Under the pieces are notes generated by a model, which was given only the letters and a program-made list of their open reading frames with translations, had not been told where the DNA came from and did not search any database. From positions 62,001 to 126,000 of the forward strand of contig NZ_JAQQWU010000009.1 in the NCBI RefSeq assembly GCF_028610625.1: DNA of 64,000 nt, given 5' to 3'. Positions 8,807 to 18,026 of the stretch are shown piece after piece; the first letter of the stretch is position 1; the number at the start of each line of letters is the position of its first letter. This DNA is from Guptibacillus spartinae. Lineage in GTDB: Bacteria; Bacillota; Bacilli; Bacillales; Guptibacillaceae. The position numbers were made by a program, and so were the translations under genes.

Positions 8807-10153
8807 ATGAAATTCAATAAAGACTTTACGTTTGGAACGGCAACATCTTCTTATCAAATTGAAGGGGCACATAGTGAGGGAGGAAGAACCCCTTCCATTT
8901 GGGATATGTTCTGTGAGATCCCAGGTAAAGTGCATCAACAGCACAATGGTGACATAGCTTGTGATCACTACCATCGCTATGAAGAAGACATCCAAATTAT
9001 AAAAGAACTTGGAGTAGATAGTTATCGCTTCTCCATTGCATGGCCACGAGTATTCCCGGCGAAAGGGCAGTACAATCCGGAGGGAATGGCATTCTACAAA
9101 AACTTAGCCATGCGACTCCGAGAAGAAGGAATTAAGCCAGCTGTTACCCTCTATCACTGGGATCTCCCAATGTGGGCACATGAAGAAGGCGGTTGGGTCA
9201 ACCGAGATTCAGTCGATTGGTTCTTGGATTATGCAACTGTTTGTTTCCGAGAGCTTGATGGATTAGTAGATTCATGGATTACGCACAACGAACCATGGTG
9301 TGCTGGTTTCCTTGGGTATCATATGGGCGTTCATGCTCCTGGCCATACGAATTTAGATGAAGCTGTTCGCGCTGTTCACCACATGCTTTTATCACATGGA
9401 GAAGCGGTCCATCTATTGAAAAATGAATTCGCTTCGACGACATCCATTGGGATTACGTTAAATCTATCTCCCGTTTATCCGAAAACAGATTCAGTTAATG
9501 ATCGGCTTGCGGCAAATAATTCAGATGGTTACTCGAATCGCTGGTTTTTAGATCCTGTTTTTAAAGGCAGCTATCCGGTAGACATGATGAACCTGTTTTC
9601 TAAGTATGTTCATAACTTTGATTTTATTCAAGAAGGTGATTTGCAGAAAATCTCCATACCATGCGATTTCTTTGGCATTAACTTCTATAGCCGTGGTTTA
9701 GTTGAATTTAATGCAGCCAATGATTTTATGACCCAGGGGGCACATTCTGATTACGAAAAAACCGGAATGGGCTGGGATATCGCGCCGAATGAGTTCAAAG
9801 ATTTAATCAGAAGACTTAGAGATGAATATACGGATCTCCCAATCTATATTACTGAAAATGGTGCGGCTTACGATGACAAGGTGGAAGACGGTCGTGTCCA
9901 CGATCAAAAGCGAATCGATTATGTTGAAAAGCACCTTCAAGCTGTTTCAGATTTGAATGAAGAAGGCATGAACATTCAGGGATACTATTTGTGGTCGTTG
10001 CTTGATAATTTCGAGTGGAGCTTTGGGTATGATAAGCGTTTTGGAATCATCTATGTAAATTATGAAACGCAGGAACGAATCTGGAAAGATAGTGCATTGT
10101 GGTATGCGGACATTGTAAAGAATAGAGGATCCGTTCTGCCGCTTAATGCTTAA
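8807..10153 (+). CDS. GH1 beta-glucosidase
   Basis: 448 aa, the usual GH1 length, cytoplasmic (no signal peptide). The N-terminal signature FTFGTATSSYQIEGA is present, the acid/base is E162 in THNEPW, and the nucleophile is E350 in ITENGA. GH1 enzymes of this type hydrolyse short beta-glucosides to glucose. Fourteen bases separate it from the permease, so it is in the same operon and probably cleaves imported laminari- or gentio-oligosaccharides. Confidence 0.94.
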   Translation: MKFNKDFTFGTATSSYQIEGAHSEGGRTPSIWDMFCEIPGKVHQQHNGDIACDHYHRYEEDIQIIKELGVDSYRFSIAWPRVFPAKGQYNPEGMAFYKNLAMRLREEGIKPAVTLYHWDLPMWAHEEGGWVNRDSVDWFLDYATVCFRELDGLVDSWITHNEPWCAGFLGYHMGVHAPGHTNLDEAVRAVHHMLLSHGEAVHLLKNEFASTTSIGITLNLSPVYPKTDSVNDRLAANNSDGYSNRWFLDPVFKGSYPVDMMNLFSKYVHNFDFIQEGDLQKISIPCDFFGINFYSRGLVEFNAANDFMTQGAHSDYEKTGMGWDIAPNEFKDLIRRLRDEYTDLPIYITENGAAYDDKVEDGRVHDQKRIDYVEKHLQAVSDLNEEGMNIQGYYLWSLLDNFEWSFGYDKRFGIIYVNYETQERIWKDSALWYADIVKNRGSVLPLNA

Positions 10154-10169
10154 AAGGAAGGGGCACTCT

Positions 10170-11510
10170 GTGAAAACAAAAACAGTGACTCATATTCAAT
10201 CGGCTAGAGATAACGGAGACCTTCTTAAAGTTAAAGAGACACTAGAACTCTCCTCTTTCTCAAATGAAAATGCTACACAGATTAAGCTTAATCCAAATGA
10301 AACATATCAAACAATACGAGGATTTGGTGGTGCCTTTACAGAGGCATCTGCTCATACACTTTCTCTTATTAGCGAGGAGAAAAGGAGTGAAATACTCCAT
10401 CGCTATTTTCATCCAGAAGAAGGACTTGGCTATCGCTTTGGCCGTACTCATATAAATAGTTGTGATTTTTCACTGGACAACTATGCATATGTGGAAGAGA
10501 ATGATACATCTTTATCAACTTTTTCTATTGAGAGAGAAAAGAAGCTTGTCATTCCACTAATAAAAGATGCGTCTAAGGTAGCAGGAGATAATTTGTCCAT
10601 CCTTTCTTCGCCATGGAGTCCTCCACATTGGATGAAAAGTAACCAGGATATGAATCATGGAGGTAAGCTACTTCCGGAATTTTATTCTACATGGGCGAAC
10701 TATTACATGAAGTATGTTGAGGCGATGGAAGCGGAAGGAATCCCGATTTGGGGGTTAACGATTCAGAACGAACCAGAAGCAAAGCAAGTCTGGGATTCTT
10801 GTCTTTATACGGCAGAAGAAGAACGAGATTTCATTAAGAACCATCTTGGACCCACCATATGGAAGAACGGAAGAGACGACCTTAAAGTGATTATATGGGA
10901 TCACAATCGCGACGTGGTGTTTGAACGTGCAAGCGCGGTGTTATCTGATCCAGAAGCGGCTCAGTACGTATGGGGAACTGGACTTCACTGGTATGTCTCA
11001 GAGGAATTTGAGAATTTATCAAAAGTTCACAATGCGTTTCCGGATAAGCACCTCATTTTTACAGAAGGTTGTATTGAAGGCGGGGTACAACTAGGTGCCT
11101 GGCATACAGGTGAGAGATATGCGCGGAATATGATTGGTGATTTCAATAATTACTTAGAGGCGTGGATCGATTGGAATATCGTGCTGAACGAAGAGGGTGG
11201 GCCAAATCATGTGGGGAACTATTGCGATGCACCCGTCATTGTCGATACGAAAACAGGTGATGTTCATTACAATAGCTCTTTCTATTACATTGGTCATTTT
11301 AGTAAATACGTTAAGCCTGGTGCTGTTCGTATTTCTTGTAGTGAACCTACGAAATGCGTGCAAACGACAGCGTTTCGCAATCCTGATGGAGAAATTGTTG
11401 TTGTAGTGATGAATGAAAGTGATAACCAAAGAAATGTGAACGTTAAGTTAGAGGAACAACTAGTAGCCGTCGAGCTGCCAGCTCATTCTATTTCCACAGT
11501 GCTTTTATAA
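10170..11510 (+). CDS. GH30 glucosylceramidase/beta-1,6-glucanase-family hydrolase
   Basis: 446 aa from GTG 10170, preceded by AAAGGAAGGGG with 6-nt spacing; an ATG at 10146 would overlap the GH1 stop and lacks a ribosome site. The family-30 fold shows the early RGFGGAFTEA motif, acid/base Glu201 in IQNEPE and nucleophile Glu299 in LIFTEG. No signal peptide is seen, so it is cytoplasmic. GH30 members of this type cleave beta-1,6-glucan or beta-glucosides; beside a beta-1,3-glucanase, action on the 1,6-linkages of laminarin-like oligosaccharides is a reasonable inference. Confidence 0.9.
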   Translation: MKTKTVTHIQSARDNGDLLKVKETLELSSFSNENATQIKLNPNETYQTIRGFGGAFTEASAHTLSLISEEKRSEILHRYFHPEEGLGYRFGRTHINSCDFSLDNYAYVEENDTSLSTFSIEREKKLVIPLIKDASKVAGDNLSILSSPWSPPHWMKSNQDMNHGGKLLPEFYSTWANYYMKYVEAMEAEGIPIWGLTIQNEPEAKQVWDSCLYTAEEERDFIKNHLGPTIWKNGRDDLKVIIWDHNRDVVFERASAVLSDPEAAQYVWGTGLHWYVSEEFENLSKVHNAFPDKHLIFTEGCIEGGVQLGAWHTGERYARNMIGDFNNYLEAWIDWNIVLNEEGGPNHVGNYCDAPVIVDTKTGDVHYNSSFYYIGHFSKYVKPGAVRISCSEPTKCVQTTAFRNPDGEIVVVVMNESDNQRNVNVKLEEQLVAVELPAHSISTVLL

Positions 11511-11540
11511 TCGCTTTAATTTTGAGGAGGACAATGATCT

Positions 11541-14500
11541 ATGCGAAGTATGCTTCCCGTTCTGCTGGCCGGTGTTCTTGTTCTAAGTCCTGCTGTCTCA
11601 ACTGCCGCCTCTAGTTTCGAGAAAGGAAAAGAAAACAATAAAAATGAACAGGTTGTAGTGAAACCTGTTCATCCTTCCGTAATGAAAGGGAAAGTTCATG
11701 GGACGACGAAAGTGAGAGCTTCTGTTCAAGATCGCTTTCATCTTGCGGTAAAAATTTCAAATGAGCCCATTCAGGCTAAGGTAGGCGAACCTTCACCTGC
11801 TGATCGAACTGTGACAAATCCATATATCTCTGGAACAGATTTGTCTGGTGTTGATGAAAAGATCAATAAGTTCGTTATGGTTTATGTACTTGATGACGAG
11901 AATAACATCGTCAATTTTAAAGAAATTACTTTGAAAAGAACCGACATACAAAAAGAAGAATGGAACCTCGTTTGGGAAGACGAATTTAACGGTGAGTCAA
12001 TCGATGAAGACAAGTGGAATTTTGTCCAGGGCGGCGATGGCTATGGAAACAATGAATGGCAACATTACACCAATCGAGAAAAGAACGCTCGTGTAGAAGA
12101 TGGTTCTTTAGTCATTGAGGCTCATAAGGAGCAATTTGGAGGAAACGATTATACGTCTGCAAAGTTAACGACTCAGAATAAAGGCGATTGGACATATGGA
12201 CGTTATGAGATTAAAGCTAAACTTCCAAAAGGACAGGGAATATGGCCAGCTATTTGGATGATGCCGACAGATTATGAGCTTTACTCAGGATGGCCAGCAA
12301 CTGGCGAAATCGATATCATGGAGCTTCTCGGTCATGATCCTGATACTGTATATGGAACTCTCCATTACGGTAAGCCGTGGAAAAATACAGGTGAATCCTA
12401 TGATCTTCCTGTCGGTGATTTTTCAGATGAGTATCATACGTTTACATTAGACTGGGAGCCAGGCGAATTTCGCTGGTATGTAGATGGTATTCTTTACGCG
12501 AAGCAAAATGATTGGTTTACTAAAAACGAAAATGAAGCGGCGCCTTATACGTATCCGGCTCCTTTTGATCGTGACTTTTTCATGCAGCTTAACTTAGCTG
12601 TTGGAGGAAACTGGCCTGGTTATCCGGATGATTCAACGATTTTTCCAAACCAGATGCTCGTTGATTATGTGAAAGTATATGAGCTTGATGGTGAATACCG
12701 TGAAGCAGGCGAGCGACCGATAACAGAAGAAAGTGTTCAAGATTTACGCGAACCGATAAATGGGAACTATGTTTATAACGGTCAATTTGATACAAATCTC
12801 GAGTACTGGGATTTTCAACCCTTTGAACCATCCGATTTATTTGGTGGCGCAGGGGAAGTGTCTGTAGTCGATGGAGAAGCAAATGTGACCATATCTGATC
12901 CAGGCGACCAGCCATATGCGGTTCAATTTGTGCAGCCAAATGTACCATTAGAGAATGGTGAACGCTATAAGCTTTCATTTGATGCACGCTCAAACGGTGA
13001 TCGTGGAATGGTTGTGAATGTTTCTGGTCCTGAACAGGGATTTGCAAGATATCTATCCGACAAAAGCGTAGATCTGTCTTCAAATTATCAAACGTATTCG
13101 TACGAATTTGATATGGAAAATGGGACAGATCCGCATTCTCGTATCGAGTTCAACATGGGGCAGAGTTCAGATTTACCAGTTTGGATTGATCATGTCAGTC
13201 TTGTTAAACTGCCAAAGGATCCGAATGCGCCGAAACAAGTTCTTCCTACTGGTAACTATATTTACAACGGAACATTTGATCAAGGAACTGACCGAATGGT
13301 TTTCTGGGATCTTGAGAAGGAAAGAAAAGCGAAGGCAAGTGCTTCTGTAGGTGAAGCGATTCCATCTCGTGAAATCACAATTGATGTTAAAAAATCGAAT
13401 GAACTTCAGGATGTACGTCTCACTCAGGATAAACTGAATGTAGAAGAAGGTGTTTACGTTCTGACCTTCGATGCAAAAGCGGATGAAGCAAGATCAATTG
13501 GAGTACGACTAACAAATGAAGAACATTCACATGATTACGTTAGTGATAAACAGATTTCCGTTACAGAAGAGATGCGCTCTTATCAAGTGTTCCTGGATAT
13601 GAAAGAAGCTGATCCTAAGACAGTGTTTGAATTTTTGTTAGGTGGCAATAGCCGTACGAGTGTAACGATTGATAATGTCGAAATGAAACGCGTAGCGGCA
13701 CCTGTTAAAATTAATGGTGTTACGAAAGTAGAAGCGGAAGATTTTCAAGCAATGTCAGGTGTTCAAGTTGGAGAAGATGGCAAAAGTGTTGGCTGGATTG
13801 ATGAAGGCGATTGGATGCAGTATGCCGTAGATGTGAAAGAAGAGGGCAATTATACTGTGCGTTATCAAGTCGCTTCAGGTCGAGATGGAGCTAATATCAC
13901 ACTGCTTAGTAAAGCAGGGAACGTGTACGATGGCACACGAGAAATGGGCGAAATTCTAGTTGAAGAGGCCGATCAATCGACCTCGATGGACGTCGCCCAA
14001 ACAGGTGGATGGGGAACGTGGAAGACGGTTACTGACACCATTTATTTAAAGGAAGGTCTACAAACACTGCAGGTTAATGCTGCTAATTTGAACTTGGATT
14101 GGTTCTTCCTTTCCCCGGAGCAATCAGCTTCTGATACAGTTGTAAAGAATGGTGATTTCTCTAATGGATTAACGAATTGGGGATCATGGTGGGGAGATCA
14201 GTGGAGCGGTATAGCTGAAGGCGAGATCGCTCATGAGGACGGGCAGATGAAGCTCGTTGTTTCAAAAACGGGTGATCAGTCATATAGTCCTCAAGTATTC
14301 CAAGAAAACCTTTTCCTAGAAGAAGGAACAACATATACGGTATCTTTTGACGCCAAAGCTTCGGTAGCAAGAGAGATCAACCTTGTCATCGGTGAACCAC
14401 TAACCTCAGATCCTTGGTTTATTCCATTTATGGAAACAAAAAAAGTTTCTATTGGTGAAGAAACGGAAACGCATATCTTTACTTTCCAGATGGATCAACC

Positions 14501-14612
14501 AACAAGCGTAAATGGCAAAATTGTATTTGAAGTTGGGAAAATGGATGGTGAGGCTACGCCGTCAACGATCGTGTTAGATAACGTAGAGATAGTGCCTGTC
14601 ACCACCCGATAA
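11541..14612 (+). CDS. Secreted multimodular GH16 endo-beta-1,3-glucanase (laminarinase) with CBM4- and CBM6-type modules
   Basis: 1023 aa. Sec signal peptide at residues 1-22; a roughly 110-residue linker/accessory domain; GH16 at about 142-383 with the catalytic motif GEIDIMEL (E256, D258, E261); CenC-like (CBM4/9) modules at about 408-556, 570-717 and 866-1018; a CBM6-type module at about 728-857 (KVEAEDFQAMSG). Family knowledge: this GH16 type cuts laminarin/curdlan-type beta-1,3-glucan outside the cell. It is the only exported enzyme of the operon and would feed oligosaccharides to the ABC importer. The last residues (VPVTTR) and the stop codon are encoded within a dispersed repeat. Confidence 0.92.
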   Translation: MRSMLPVLLAGVLVLSPAVSTAASSFEKGKENNKNEQVVVKPVHPSVMKGKVHGTTKVRASVQDRFHLAVKISNEPIQAKVGEPSPADRTVTNPYISGTDLSGVDEKINKFVMVYVLDDENNIVNFKEITLKRTDIQKEEWNLVWEDEFNGESIDEDKWNFVQGGDGYGNNEWQHYTNREKNARVEDGSLVIEAHKEQFGGNDYTSAKLTTQNKGDWTYGRYEIKAKLPKGQGIWPAIWMMPTDYELYSGWPATGEIDIMELLGHDPDTVYGTLHYGKPWKNTGESYDLPVGDFSDEYHTFTLDWEPGEFRWYVDGILYAKQNDWFTKNENEAAPYTYPAPFDRDFFMQLNLAVGGNWPGYPDDSTIFPNQMLVDYVKVYELDGEYREAGERPITEESVQDLREPINGNYVYNGQFDTNLEYWDFQPFEPSDLFGGAGEVSVVDGEANVTISDPGDQPYAVQFVQPNVPLENGERYKLSFDARSNGDRGMVVNVSGPEQGFARYLSDKSVDLSSNYQTYSYEFDMENGTDPHSRIEFNMGQSSDLPVWIDHVSLVKLPKDPNAPKQVLPTGNYIYNGTFDQGTDRMVFWDLEKERKAKASASVGEAIPSREITIDVKKSNELQDVRLTQDKLNVEEGVYVLTFDAKADEARSIGVRLTNEEHSHDYVSDKQISVTEEMRSYQVFLDMKEADPKTVFEFLLGGNSRTSVTIDNVEMKRVAAPVKINGVTKVEAEDFQAMSGVQVGEDGKSVGWIDEGDWMQYAVDVKEEGNYTVRYQVASGRDGANITLLSKAGNVYDGTREMGEILVEEADQSTSMDVAQTGGWGTWKTVTDTIYLKEGLQTLQVNAANLNLDWFFLSPEQSASDTVVKNGDFSNGLTNWGSWWGDQWSGIAEGEIAHEDGQMKLVVSKTGDQSYSPQVFQENLFLEEGTTYTVSFDAKASVAREINLVIGEPLTSDPWFIPFMETKKVSIGEETETHIFTFQMDQPTSVNGKIVFEVGKMDGEATPSTIVLDNVEIVPVTTR

Positions 14613-14629
14613 AGTTCAAGATTTGTCGA
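14590..14629 (+). repeat. Dispersed short repeat, copy 2, covering the 3' end of the GH16 gene
   Basis: TAGTGCCTGTCACCACCCGA at 14590-14609 is identical to 3320-3339, with TGTCGA at the same offset (14624-14629). The GH16 stop codon TAA (14610-14612) directly follows the conserved 20 bp, so the repeat encodes the C-terminal VPVTTR. Confidence 0.7.
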
Positions 14630-14631
14630 AT

Positions 14632-14675
14632 AAAAAGAGTTAGACCAGTTTATTATCTGGTCTAACTCTTTTTCA
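14632..14675 (+). terminator. Terminator of the glucan-utilisation operon
   Basis: AAAAAGAGTTAGACCAG and CTGGTCTAACTCTTTTT form a 17-bp stem including the A/T tracts, around an 8-nt loop. Confidence 0.9.
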
Positions 14676-14784
14676 TTCCTCTTCTATCCAGTCACCAATT
14701 ATTTTTTTGACGAATAAAGGAGTATTTTGAAGTCTGTCGAATGTTTAAAATTGGAATATCATTTTATAGTTTTGGGGTGGCAGA

Positions 14785-15399
14785 ATGATTGAATTGAAGA
14801 AAAAGGGAGATTCCATTAATCTTTCAAAAACAAGCATGCCTTTAGGAGAGATTAGGGTCAATCTTAATTGGAGTGTAGGAAGCAATGAGTCATCCGGATT
14901 TCTTTCTAATTTGTTTAAAAATAAAAAACAACATCAACATACAGACCTCGATCTCGGCTGCCTTTTTGAACTAAAGAATGGAAAAAAGGGGTGCGTGCAA
15001 GCATTGGGGGATTCCTTTGGATCCTTTGATCAAATCCCTTACATGCAATTAGATGCAGATGATCGAACGGGTGCAGTCACTGGTGGAGAGAACTTACGAA
15101 TTAATGGTGGTCGTATTTCAGAAATTAAGAGAGTGCTAATCTATTCGTTTATCTATGAAGGAGCTACCAACTGGTCCGAAGCGGATGGGGTTGTCACGTT
15201 AACATACGATAACGGGGAAGATATTACTGTGAAGTTAGATGAGCATCGCAACGGACAAAATATGTGTGCGATTGCCATGATCGAAAATATCAACGATAAA
15301 ACATTTAAAGTAAGAAGACTTGTAGAGTACTTCAGTGGACATCAACAAATGGATCGGGCCTATAAATGGAAGATGAAATGGACGGCAGGATCTAAATAG
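14785..15399 (+). CDS. Divergent TerD/TerA-like protein of the Ter stress system
   Basis: 204 aa. The N-terminal MIELKKKGDSINLSKT and the positions of DLDLGCLFELKNG and LDADDRTGAVTGGENL follow the TerD domain plan. The metal-site residues differ from those in the three downstream TerD proteins, and it carries a Lys/His-rich insert (LFKNKKQHQH). TerD domains are calcium-binding cytosolic or membrane-surface proteins linked to tellurite, phage and envelope stress. It heads the Ter island and is followed at 26 bp by the ATP-grasp gene. It may be a TerA-type member. Confidence 0.8.
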   Translation: MIELKKKGDSINLSKTSMPLGEIRVNLNWSVGSNESSGFLSNLFKNKKQHQHTDLDLGCLFELKNGKKGCVQALGDSFGSFDQIPYMQLDADDRTGAVTGGENLRINGGRISEIKRVLIYSFIYEGATNWSEADGVVTLTYDNGEDITVKLDEHRNGQNMCAIAMIENINDKTFKVRRLVEYFSGHQQMDRAYKWKMKWTAGSK

Positions 15400-15424
15400 T
15401 TTTCACACAAAAAAGGGGCAGAAC

Positions 15425-16459
15425 ATGACAAAAATTTGGTTTAATCGATGGTTTACAACGGTTGCACATTACATAGAACTAATTCGACAGAATAATGATG
15501 GCAAGATGTTCGAAGTGTATGGCTCACATCCAAATGAAGATGCTTTATATTTAAAGTATTGCGATCATGCCTTCGTAGAACCTGACCAAAGTGGTCAGGA
15601 TTACGTTGACTATTGCCTACAAACCTGTATCGAAAAGAAGATCGATTTGTTTATCCCGCGTAAAGAAAACGTCCTCATCTCAAAGAACCTTTCGAAATTC
15701 CACAACATTGGTGTAAAAGTTCTCGTATGTGATGCAGAACTAATGGCTCTTATGGACAACAAAGCGGCCATGTACCAATCCATTCTTATAAAAGAAAAAG
15801 AGCTAGGAAAATCAATTGTGCCTCTTCCGGATTATGTGGTTGTGAATAAAGTGGAAGATTTCAAAAAAGCGTATCATTACCTTCGGGAGAAAGGTCATAC
15901 CGTTTGTTTTAAGCCTGTTATCGGTGAAGGTGCGAACGGTTTTCGCGTAATAAAAGAGGAGCACGAAACGATTGAAGAGCTTCTTACTGGAGGGGTGTCG
16001 AGAAGGATTTCATTTGAACATGCGTGCTCAATATTGAGTCAGCAAGAATCGTTTCAGGATTTAATGGTTCTTGAGTATTTAGATGGATATGAGTATAGCA
16101 TTGACTGCCTAGCGTTTAATGGCGAACTACATCTGGCCATCCCTCGAAAGAAAGTCGAGGGAAGAGTAAGAGAACTTGAGAACAATGAAGAGTTACTCGA
16201 AATTGCTCGGGCGATTCACAAGGAATATAACATCGATTATATCTCGAATATTCAAGTTAAGTTCAGTGGTGGCATACCCAAGCTTCTTGAAATTAACCCA
16301 AGGATGGCCGGGGGTCTGAACATTAGTTGTTTATCTGGTGTAAACATCCCGTATGAAGCGATTAAATTACTTCAAAATGGCGGTGATCTCCCTCTTAATT
16401 TAAAGCCGGAAATGGGTATACGTGCTAGCCATATCGAAAAAGAAGTTGTTCTTTCTTAA
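15425..16459 (+). CDS. ATP-grasp protein of the Ter-linked biosynthetic module
   Basis: 344 aa. It has an N-terminal pre-ATP-grasp fold (residues 1-100), then ATP-grasp: a nucleotide-binding segment near HTVCFKPVIGEGANGFRVIKEE, DLMVLEYLDGYEYSIDCLAF, and the Mg-binding end LEINPRMAGGLNIS. It matches the ATP-grasp family described next to Ter operons (ATPgrasp_Ter), which is thought to ligate an amino acid or similar group in synthesis of a nucleoside-like metabolite. Start ATG 15425 follows AAAAGGGGCAGAAC. It is co-directional with the VWA gene. Confidence 0.87.
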   Translation: MTKIWFNRWFTTVAHYIELIRQNNDGKMFEVYGSHPNEDALYLKYCDHAFVEPDQSGQDYVDYCLQTCIEKKIDLFIPRKENVLISKNLSKFHNIGVKVLVCDAELMALMDNKAAMYQSILIKEKELGKSIVPLPDYVVVNKVEDFKKAYHYLREKGHTVCFKPVIGEGANGFRVIKEEHETIEELLTGGVSRRISFEHACSILSQQESFQDLMVLEYLDGYEYSIDCLAFNGELHLAIPRKKVEGRVRELENNEELLEIARAIHKEYNIDYISNIQVKFSGGIPKLLEINPRMAGGLNISCLSGVNIPYEAIKLLQNGGDLPLNLKPEMGIRASHIEKEVVLS

Positions 16460-16478
16460 AAATAAAGGAGGTATTCTC

Positions 16479-17144
16479 ATGAGTATTACCTTAATGAAAA
16501 AGAATGCTGGGATTGTTTTAAAGAAGAAAAATCTTGACCAGGTTGTCGCAAGAGTTGGCCTTGTGCTAGATATCAGCGGATCAATGCGAAAGCTATATAA
16601 AGAAGGTACTGTACAAAAAGTAGTCGAGCGGGTTCTCGCTGTTGCGAGTCAATTTGATGATGATGGCGCGCTAGATGTATGGGTATACGATAACGAGTTT
16701 AGCCGTTTAAAGCCGGTAACAGAATTTGATTTCGAAGGATACGTAGATCGTCAAATTCTTTCGAACGATCTCGTTCATAAGTTTGGTAGAAACGATGAAC
16801 CGCTAGTAATGGAAGATGTGATTAGTAAATACATCAAAGAAGATCCTTCTCAGGAACCTGTGTTTATTGTTTTTATTAATGATGGGGGTTGTAAACGTGG
16901 CATTAAGAAAGCCATTGTAGAATCTTCAGACCAACCTCTTTTTTGGCAGTTTATTGGAATAGGAGATTCTAATTTTGATGTGCTAGAGAAATTGGATACC
17001 ATGACAGGAAGGTTCATCGATAACGCCAACTTCTTCCATATAGAAGATATTGACCGGACAAGTGATGAAGTATTGTACAATAACCTTCTAAATGAATTTC
17101 CAGAGTGGTTGAATGAAGCAAGAGAAAAGAGTGTCATACAGTAG
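16479..17144 (+). CDS. VWA-domain protein, TerF/TerY type
   Basis: 221 aa from ATG 16479 behind AAAGGAGG; the longer frame from 16422 would overlap the ATP-grasp gene. A von Willebrand A domain with MIDAS motif DISGSM at about residues 31-36 is followed by WVYDNEFSR and VFINDGGCKRG. VWA proteins of the TerF family are proposed metal-dependent assembly factors for TerD complexes. It closes the first Ter transcription block, before an ECF-sigma promoter. Confidence 0.88.
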   Translation: MSITLMKKNAGIVLKKKNLDQVVARVGLVLDISGSMRKLYKEGTVQKVVERVLAVASQFDDDGALDVWVYDNEFSRLKPVTEFDFEGYVDRQILSNDLVHKFGRNDEPLVMEDVISKYIKEDPSQEPVFIVFINDGGCKRGIKKAIVESSDQPLFWQFIGIGDSNFDVLEKLDTMTGRFIDNANFFHIEDIDRTSDEVLYNNLLNEFPEWLNEAREKSVIQ

Positions 17145-17282
17145 CGTTAACAGAATCGACAAAATCTTTTCAATTTATGAGATTTCACGAGGGGTTAAAG
17201 GATTCATTTTAGCTGAAAATATGTTAGTTTTAAATAGAAAGAATCTGTTTTTGCAGTTAAAAAGAATTTTTTTGTTGAAACA

Positions 17283-17308
17283 TGAAACTTTCCGAAGTTA
17301 GGCACGTA
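17283..17308 (+). promoter_or_regulatory. ECF-sigma (sigma-W type) promoter of the terD run
   Basis: TGAAAC (17283-17288), exactly 16 bp, then CGTA (17305-17308): a full match to the sigma-W consensus TGAAAC-N16-CGTA. It is 83 bp before the first terD start. The homologous B. subtilis yceC operon is known to be under ECF sigma control. Confidence 0.85.
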
Positions 17309-17390
17309 TTACAGTATAGGCAACTAACTATAGAATTTAACTCGCACATTATGAGCATTCATTTAAATCTACTAACAGGAGTGAAACGAT

Positions 17391-17996
17391 TTGACAATTT
17401 CTTTGCAGAAAGGTCAACGAATTGACTTAACGAAAGGAAATGCCGGCTTATCGAAAATTTTGGTTGGCCTCGGTTGGGATCCAGTTGAACAAAAGAAAGG
17501 CGGTCTTCTAGGTGGTCTTTTTGGAGGCGGAAGCGGTGGCGCAAACGTCGACTGTGATGCATCGATCCTGATGCTTGAGGACGATAAGTTAACTTCTAAG
17601 AAAGATTTAATATACTTTGGGAATTTAAAAAGTGCTTGTGGAAGTATCAATCATACTGGTGATAACTTAACGGGCGCCGGCGATGGTGATGATGAACAAA
17701 TCATGGTTGATCTTAGCAAAGTACCACAACGTATTACCAAATTAGTATTTGTGGTTAACATTTATGATGCAGTAAAACGTAACCAGGACTTCGGGATGAT
17801 TCAAAATGCGTTTATCCGCGTAGTAAATCAATCCAATCAAGAAGAGATGCTTAAATTTAACCTCACAGATAACTATTCTGGTAAGACAAGCCTATTCGTT
17901 GCAGAAATCTATCGTCACGGCAGTGATTGGAAATTTGCTGCTATTGGAAATGGAACGAACGATGCTGGCTTAAGCGACATTGCTAAAAAATATTAA
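17391..17996 (+). CDS. TerD-family protein (first of three)
   Basis: 201 aa from TTG 17391 behind AGGAG. The TerD core starts at [15 protein letters not shown] and runs through VDCDASILML, HTGDNLTGAGDGDDEQ and IYDAVKRNQDFGMIQNAF. A Gly-rich insert (GGLLGGLFGGGSGG) in the first loop is absent from the next two copies, and the usual DFDLDAS calcium motif is VDCDAS here, so metal binding may differ. It is the first gene after the ECF promoter; two similar terD genes and terC follow. Confidence 0.9.
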   Translation: MTISLQKGQRIDLTKGNAGLSKILVGLGWDPVEQKKGGLLGGLFGGGSGGANVDCDASILMLEDDKLTSKKDLIYFGNLKSACGSINHTGDNLTGAGDGDDEQIMVDLSKVPQRITKLVFVVNIYDAVKRNQDFGMIQNAFIRVVNQSNQEEMLKFNLTDNYSGKTSLFVAEIYRHGSDWKFAAIGNGTNDAGLSDIAKKY

Positions 17997-18026
17997 ACTA
18001 CTAACATACTAAAGGGGATGACTAGC

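Noticed and set aside
12589-13083. 164-residue open frame on the minus strand within the GH16 gene
   Set aside because: It lies antisense to a well-supported CDS, has low-complexity composition rich in His/Gln/Leu and no ribosome site.
17113-17301. Short plus-strand frame at the end of the VWA gene
   Set aside because: No ribosome site or family resemblance, and it runs into the ECF promoter region.
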